Of a stretch of DNA of 64,000 nucleotides, positions 54,176 through 62,000 are shown in pieces. The DNA is from Bacteroidales bacterium (GTDB lineage Bacteria; Bacteroidota; Bacteroidia; Bacteroidales; GCA-2748055). Within the stretch, counting starts at the first letter, position 1; the number at the start of each line of letters is the position of its first letter. The stretch covers positions 48,544 to 112,543 of the forward strand of contig JARGFM010000001.1 in the NCBI GenBank assembly GCA_029210725.1, given 5' to 3'. The position numbers were made by a program, and so were the translations under genes. The notes under the pieces are model-generated. The model ran no database searches, was not told where the DNA came from, and saw only the letters and a list, made by a program, of their open reading frames with translations.

Positions 54176-55006
54176 ATGAACAGCAGTAAAACCAGGGAAA
54201 CGGAGGCCAGTTTTTCGGGCCGGAAATTATACGGGGACGACTTCTCTCAGGAACAGATCGCCCGCTGGTTCGAGGAGGAAGCGGAAGCTTATGCGGAGCT
54301 TGGAAACAGGGAAATCTCCGACTACTCTTACCAGTATCATGCATTGAACCGCATCCATGGTTTCCGGCACATAAAAAAGATTGCAGGCTTTGACCAGGTA
54401 CTGGGGCTGGGTGCGGCATGGGGACATGAGTTCTTACCGGTCATTCATAAGATCAAAAACCTGGTGATTGCAGAACCGTCGGAAAACCTTCGCAGCGAAG
54501 AGATTGGATCATTAAAACCGGTCTATATAAAACCTGAAATAAAGGGCACCCTGGAATTTGAGGATAATACCTTTGACCTGGTAAGCTGCTTCGGGACCCT
54601 GCATCATATTCCGAATGTGACTTTTGTCCTGGGCGAATTAATTCGTGTATTGAAGCCAGGGGGACACCTCCTCCTCAGAGAACCCATCATATCCCTGGGC
54701 GACTGGAACAGGCCCCGGCCCGGACTGACCAGCAATGAACGGGGAATCCCGGTTTCTCATTTCGAAGAGTTCTTCAAGAAGCAGCCTGTAGAGCGTATTT
54801 CCAGGTCCTATTGCCTTAGCATGACCTACCAGTTTCAAAAAATACTGAAGAATGTGCTCAAAAAGCCCCTGATCACCTACAGCTGGTATATCCATGCAGA
54901 CCGCCTGCTTTCCTCCCTGCTGGGATGGAATGTCAGGTATCATGCCTTGAAGAAGCGGCACCGGATAGCCCCTTCCAATATCTTTTATGTGATCAGGAAG
55001 ATTTAA
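54176..55006 (+). CDS. SAM-dependent methyltransferase
   Basis: The 276-residue protein has the class I methyltransferase core: FDQVLGLGAAWGHEFLPV (motif I), NLVIAEPSENLR (II), DNTFDLVSCFGTLHHIPN (IV) and LIRVLKPGGHLLLREP (VI). I start at ATG 54176; an in-frame ATG at 54140 lies nearer the divergent gene and cannot be excluded. It probably modifies a sugar or a lipid carrier in the polysaccharide pathway. Its end overlaps the convergent PorP gene by four bases. Confidence 0.85.
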   Translation: MNSSKTRETEASFSGRKLYGDDFSQEQIARWFEEEAEAYAELGNREISDYSYQYHALNRIHGFRHIKKIAGFDQVLGLGAAWGHEFLPVIHKIKNLVIAEPSENLRSEEIGSLKPVYIKPEIKGTLEFEDNTFDLVSCFGTLHHIPNVTFVLGELIRVLKPGGHLLLREPIISLGDWNRPRPGLTSNERGIPVSHFEEFFKKQPVERISRSYCLSMTYQFQKILKNVLKKPLITYSWYIHADRLLSSLLGWNVRYHALKKRHRIAPSNIFYVIRKI

Positions 55007-55989
55007 TAGCGGTTCAACCACTTGTAGCGGCGGGCATTGTCCCCGAGTTTAACGGAAAGTGTGACTTCGTGGGACCCGTAATTAAAATGCCCGATTTCTG
55101 AGAATGCCCAGTCAAAGGAATAGCCAAAATACAGACTCTCAACTTTTACTCCCAGAAGCAGAATCACGCTTTGATTGGTCCGGTATGAGAGTCCGCCCCA
55201 GAATTGTTCATCGAAATACAGCTTCATAGTAAAATCCCCCTGAGGATTCCAATTCTCAGAGGTCTTTAATAAAGCTCCTGGTTCCAGCTCCAGCATATCG
55301 GAAAGCCTGAAACGATATGCTCCCAGCAGCCAGTAATGCCTGAAGGTCTTAAAATCTGCAATCTCGTTGCCCCCCACCTTCACAGAGGACTGCAGAAGGT
55401 TGCTGACTGAGAATCCAACGAAATACTTAGGATCCCAGAAGAATACCCCAAAATCGGCATCCGGGCTGTAGGCCACGGTTCTGAAGTTGCCATCCATCAC
55501 CGGGTCGCCATCCTCGCCAAAGGTGAGTTGTTCGCTATTGATCCTGTATTGAAATGCCTTGGCAGCCAGCCCAAAGGAGAGTTGCTGCCTGTTCATGAAA
55601 ATATGATAAGCATAGGTGAAGGAAGCTCCCGTCCGTGCCACATTTGCATTTACATCATTGACCAGATAAGCGCCCAATCCTACTCGCCCTTTTGTGCTGG
55701 GCTTAAGCCTGTTGTCACTTTTAACTGGACGTTTGATGATCTTATAGGACTTCCGGAGAACCCTCGTTTGCCAGGAGGCCGAATAGGTCCGCGGAGCCTG
55801 ATTAAATCCCAGCCATTGCTGTCTGGCCGTGGTATTGAAAGAGGTATAACCATCGTATCCGGCCATGGCCGGGTTGACAACAAATCCATTTAGAACATAT
55901 TGTGAAAATATGGGTAACTGCTGTGCCATAAGCTTACCTGCCATTCCCGCTGTCAGAAGCAATATGATATAAATCCTCCTCCTTCTCAT
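55003..55989 (-). CDS. PorP/SprF family T9SS membrane protein
   Basis: The 328-residue protein has a signal peptide (RRRIYIILLLTAGMAGKLMAQQ), then LPIFSQYVLNGFVVNPAMAGYDGY, the diagnostic PorP/SprF start, and a beta-barrel pattern to the end (LILLLG-type strands, FGYSFDWAFSEIGHFNYGSHEVTLSV). SprF-like proteins accompany type B T9SS substrates and help their export or anchoring. It lies 17 bases downstream of the giant substrate gene, the standard pairing. Confidence 0.92.
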   Translation of the reverse strand: MRRRRIYIILLLTAGMAGKLMAQQLPIFSQYVLNGFVVNPAMAGYDGYTSFNTTARQQWLGFNQAPRTYSASWQTRVLRKSYKIIKRPVKSDNRLKPSTKGRVGLGAYLVNDVNANVARTGASFTYAYHIFMNRQQLSFGLAAKAFQYRINSEQLTFGEDGDPVMDGNFRTVAYSPDADFGVFFWDPKYFVGFSVSNLLQSSVKVGGNEIADFKTFRHYWLLGAYRFRLSDMLELEPGALLKTSENWNPQGDFTMKLYFDEQFWGGLSYRTNQSVILLLGVKVESLYFGYSFDWAFSEIGHFNYGSHEVTLSVKLGDNARRYKWLNRY

Positions 55990-56006
55990 TTCTCTCTATT
56001 ACGCTC

Positions 56007-59000
56007 CTATCTGACAATGGTTACGTTCCCGGTAATGGCAGGCTCCCCATTTTCAAGACGAATGATATAGTGGTAAGAATCGATGGGCAGGCGTCTGCCA
56101 TCAAATGTGCCATCCCAGGGATCATCTGCAGCATTGGGGGAATAATAAACACGGCTGCCCCACCGGTCAAAGATCCTCAATTCAGCACTTGGGTAAAGCT
56201 CCAGTCCCTCGATCATCCAGAGATCATTATAACCGTCCCCGTTGGGCGAGAATGCATTGGGAATTACCAGGCAGGACTCATGGGTATACCCTATATAAAT
56301 GGTATCGGTCATCACACAGGCATGTGCATCGGTCACGGTAGCAATGTATTCTCCCGGGTATATTTCGTTGAAGGAGTCCTCATTATCGGGCAGACCCATA
56401 TTCCATGATATGTCATAGGGGAAGATACCTCCATCAATATACAGACGCAACTCTCCATCAGGCTTATCCCGGCAGAATGCATCCTCCGTATCAAAAGAAA
56501 GCTCCAGGGAATCGGGATCTATCAGTTCTGCTTCGGTCTCCACGAAGCAATCATTCAGGTCCTCGATTCTGACCTGATGAATTCCCGACGGAAGATTCCC
56601 TGTAACTCTTCCTGTCAGTACATCATTCACCCACACTTCGTAATCATCCACGGTATAAATGGTACCCCCTGTAATCAGCAGTTCGATCTGTCCGCTTGCA
56701 TCTCCGTAACATAAAGGATCCTCCAGCTGCATGGAGTAATCAAGGGGCAGGGGATCTTCAAGAACCACCTGGGCCGAATCGACACAGCCATGTTGGTCAA
56801 TAACCACCAATCGGTAGGTCCCGGCAGGTACATTCGCCAGGTTCCTGGTGGTGGCCCCCGTATTCCAGGAATAGGTGTAGGGCGGAGTTCCACCCAGGGT
56901 ATCCACATGAATGATTCCATCTGAGGCGTTGGTACAGGAAATAACTGCCCCGTGATAATCGCTGGCCACAAGCAGTTCCACTCCAAAATGGTCCGCTTCA
57001 AAGACCTCTGCGCTATCGATAAGGATGCAACCGTTATCGTCGGTAATCACAATGGTATATACACCAGCCAACAAACTGTCAATATCTTCCGTAAGCTCTC
57101 CATTATTCCACAGGAAGTTAAAGGGATCGACACCCCCGTAGGCGACCATATCGATCTTTCCGGTAGCCGACCCAAAACAGAAAGCACTATCCACCATGAA
57201 AGTATCAATCACAAGGGGATCTGGATCGAGCAGTTCATAGCTCTCCAAATAGGTACATCCGTTGATATCGGTCACCAGTACCGTATAGTTCCCTTCTCGA
57301 AGGCCTGCCTGGTCCCTGGACAAAGGATCGGCCAGGTTCCCGATGTCGGTCGACCACAGGTAAGTATTTTGCAGCGAATCGGCTCCTCCAAGAGGAATCA
57401 GAGTGATGGAACCTGTAGAATCTCCCGCGCAGGCGATCTCCCAGTCATTGATACGAGGAATTACGGTATCCAGGCCCAGTGGATTGGGTTCAATCAGTTC
57501 AAAGACCGTATTCAGGGTACACCCCAGACTATCGGTGATAGTCAGATGAAAGGTATCGGCCACCAGGTCGTAAATATCCTGCTGAGTGGGATCGGGCAGC
57601 GTTGAACGACCCGGGCTCCACAGATAAGCATGAGACTCAATACCGCCGGAAGAAGAGATCTCAATAAAGCCATCATTGTCCCCGAAGCAGGTAATGTTCC
57701 AGCCGTTTAGTTCCCGGACAGAATCTACCTCCAGTAAGATTTGCGCAGGTTCATAAAGGGTATACTCTGCCGTCTGTTCACATCCATAGCGATCGGTAAG
57801 AAGCAGATTATAAGTGCCACCACTCAAGGAGCTTTGCAGGCTGTCGCCCGGAACCAGGTCGCTTTCGCCCGGGGGACCGGTCCATAGGAAGGTATTTGGA
57901 TAATCGGCCGTATGGCCGCCGCTTACTTCTATATCGATGAAACCGTCGTCCGCCCCAAAACAACTGATATCCACAGTATCGAATACTGGCTGAATATCCA
58001 GACGGGTGATGGAGATCGTATCGGGTTCGGACAGCACATTGGTTATATCGCCCTGATTCATGTTATAACAATTTTCCGTGTCGTAGGCCCACAACCTGTA
58101 TTCTCCGGCGGGCAGACCACTTACCAACGCGGAGTAGGTCCCGCCGCTCTGTGCAACAGGCTGGTTGTATACCTCCGCCCCCGTATTCTCATCCTCTACA
58201 ATCAGGGTATAACCCGGGAATCCGCCGGAGATACTATTTACCACGATTTCTCCCGTGCTCTCTCCGAAACAGCTGACCTCGTAATTGCCATACCTCCGGA
58301 CTGTTGTATCAATACTGATCAATTTAGCCGAACCAATCCAGAAGAGGTCTCTGATCTCGCAACGGTTGGTATCATTCAGCGTCAGCCGGTAGGGACCGGC
58401 AGTTCCGGCTAGCACATCCTCCGCAGTACTGTTGTATCCGAAGGGCCCGGTCCACTGGTATGAATAACCCTCAATACCCCCCGTGGGAGAAATGTCAATG
58501 GAACCATCATTCCTGTTATCGGCCAGACAGGTCGCATCGACAATAACCGCCGGGGCCACCAGGGTATCGGGCTGGGTGAGGGTAATGGTATCCCCAAAAG
58601 CACAACCAATGGCATCGACCACATCAAACCAGTACAGTCCCTCTCCCATATTTGTCTGGATAGAATCATCAGGAACCATATTCGCGGAAGATCCTCCCAG
58701 GGTATACCAGTCAAAATCATAAGGATTTCTATTGTACCCACCCCTGACATTGGAATGCAGAAGGACATCTTCCAGTCCGTAACACCGGACCGCATGACCA
58801 CCCACATAGGAAGTGTCAGGCTCCAGGAGACCAATCAATTCAGGAGCTACCTGGACCGTGATGGAGTCATAGGCGGTGCCGGGACAATCCTTGCCCTGGC
58901 CATTCACGTTCCTGATCACCGGGATATACCGGTAGGTGATGTCTTCAATAAAATACCCATTATTTATAACGGTGGTCTGATCCAGGTTTTCAATAAGATA

Positions 59001-62000
59001 GTCTCCACTCAATCTTTCATTATCCACATTGGGTTCATTATAGACAAAAGTATTCAGATCATAGATAAAATTGCCCGTGGTGCTGTCAATGTTCTCATTC
59101 ATCAGGATCAGATATCCCTGGTCAAAGCACACCGCCGTATCCTGGGGCCTCGACAGCTGGGCAGTCATCCTGGGCTCCGGATTCACATCAATGAAGAAGG
59201 TCGTATCGGTACCCATGCATCCTTCGGTAGAAATAAATGGAAGGATGTTATAACTAAGCCGGCCATAGCCTGTATGCGGATTCAGTACGTCTGACTGATC
59301 CAGGTTGTTGGCAACCGCAAGCGTATCTCCGTATGCAGACGGGTCAATCACATTCAGCAATCCATTGTCGTTGGTAACCACCAGTTCGAAATAGAGCGGA
59401 TGGGTGGCATAGGCCAGTGAATCAGTAAGAATGGTAAAGCCATCATCATAACAGAGGCTGTCTTCCAGCAGGGTATAATCGAGTCCTGGAACAGGGTTGA
59501 GATAGATATATACAGTGGTATCACTTCCATTGTTGCAGAAGCCTCCCTCATGCCCCAGCCTGTCATCTCTGATCCTAGCCGTAAAGTGGTAGCTGATCAG
59601 CTGAACCGTAACGCTGTTGTTGATAAGCAGATCCGAAATGGACTGATCGGGGAGGAACTCGCCATCGGGGGTAATGGAGCCGGATACGTCAAGCGGATCA
59701 TAGCTTACTACCAGGTCATAAACCAGTGTTCCTCCCATAATGCTGCCCTGACTGGTAGAGACATTTATCTCTACGGTGCTGTTATCGCAGATAATGGTAT
59801 CCGGAACAGCCACCTGTATGCCCGGTGACGGATTGATCCAGATCCTTACCGTAACGGGCCCGTTATAGCAAAACTCCCCAAAATGACCCGGACGGGTATC
59901 CCGTATCCTTGCCGTAAAGGTATAGTCCACCGGCTGGGCCTCCAGGGAATGATTTATATAAATATCGGTAATCGGGGTGCCCGAAGGCAGGGTCTCCGAA
60001 GCACCTGAAGCCCTGGAAATAACAGTCACCTCTGAGCCATAAACAGCACTGACGGTATACTCCTTCACCCCATATACCAGGCCCAGTCCATCCTCCACTG
60101 AAATCACGGCTGTATCGTTATTACAGAATATGGTATCGGGGAAACTAACTAAGATCCGGGGGGTGGGATTCACCCAAATAGTCACGGTAGTATCCCGGCC
60201 GTTTTCACAATCTCCATCAAAATCAGAAGGTCCGATTCTCGGTGTAAACCGATAGATCACCTTATGGACAACCGTATCCATATTGGTGAGCAGATCCTGG
60301 ATCTGGATGCTGTCGACAGGGTAAATGCCCCCGGGGCGGGCACCGATGATCTCCGCATCCGGAAACACCTCCAGGTTGTAGAACCAATCTCCACGTACAT
60401 AAGGATTAAGACTGTTTACCTTGATGTCTGCCAACCCCTCATTACAGATTAAAGTGTCCATAACTTCAACCAGGACATCGGGAACCGGATTGACCCAGAC
60501 CACAATGGTCGTATCGATCCCGTTATTGCACCAATCCCCGTCATCGTCTCTGATACGCGGAATAAAACGATAGCTGACACTCCGGGCTTCATTGCTGGTG
60601 TTATTCAGGGTGTAATTATAAACCGCATCCCCTGCAAAAGTCTGGCTCCCTGAACTTACCCCGGTAATGCCCGGATCCACACTGATCTCCAGGGTTCCGT
60701 CCCAAATCCTAAGGATGGGATTATTGGGGTTTCTTAACTGCAGTGTCAGGGGATCCCCATCGCATAAGACCGTGTCGCTGACCGTAACCCGTACCTCCGG
60801 GGTGGGATTCACCCAGATCACTATCGTTGTATCATTTCCACCTGCACAAAGATCCGGATCCGGGGTTTTAGTCGGAGTGAAAGTGTATTCAACCTTATGA
60901 ACAATGGTATCATGATTGATCAAAGGATCGATCAGCAGCGTATCAGCGATTCCTTCCACCCCGGATCGGGCTCCGGTAATCTGCGGATCGGGATTCACCA
61001 CCAGGTTGTACTCCCAGGCTCCGTTCACAAATATATTGGGATTGCTGATCCAAATGTTCGCAGAATCACCGTTACAGAGTATGGAATCCTGGGCATACAC
61101 GCGGATGGCGGGAGTCGGGTTTACCCATACACGGATGGTGGTGTCTATTCCATTTTCACAATCAATTCCCAGATCACCGGGGGAAATCCTGGGTGTAAAA
61201 ATATAATCTACAAAGTGGAAGATGGTGTCATGGTTGATTAGGTGGTCGGTCAGCACCACATCTGTCCCATCATATTCACCCCCGATATCATTTCCCGTCA
61301 TCCCGAAGTCATAGACGACTGTCAGGTTATATTTCCAGTCCCCCATGACCGGAATATTCGGATTTCGCACGAAGAGATTAATAAGGTCTTCGTTACAAAT
61401 CATCGTGTTGGCGATATTCACCCGGATTTCCGGAGTCGGATTCACCCAGATCCAGACGGTGGTATCAACCCCGGAACCACAATCCGCTCCCAGATTACCA
61501 GGAGTAATCCGCGGGGTAAAATGATAGGGGATCCTGTGCGCGACGGTATCATGATTAACCAGGTGATCCATCAGATTAAGGTCGCCGGCCGTGTACTCAC
61601 CACCAATCCCCAGGCCTGTAACATGCTCCCCGTAATCGACTGTCATATTGTATTTCCATTCGCCGTGAGCAGTGACATTGGGAATCTTCACTTCAAAAAG
61701 AACATCTTCATCATTACAGAGCACCGTATCTGGAGCCTCCACCTCAATCCGGGGTGTGGGATTTACCCAGACAGTAATCGTGGTATCGCGGCCCCCTCCA
61801 CAATCCGCTCCCGAATCATCCGGATAGATCCAGGGAGTAAAATGGTACTCCACTTTTTGTGCTTCGACACTATTATTACTCAGTGTTTCATTAAATAATG
61901 TGGTCGTGATCCCTGCCTGGCTCCCGCTGGCCCCTGTGATTCCCGGATCGGGCGTTACCACCAGGTCATAGGTCCAGTTCCCCCGTATGGGAAAGTTGGG

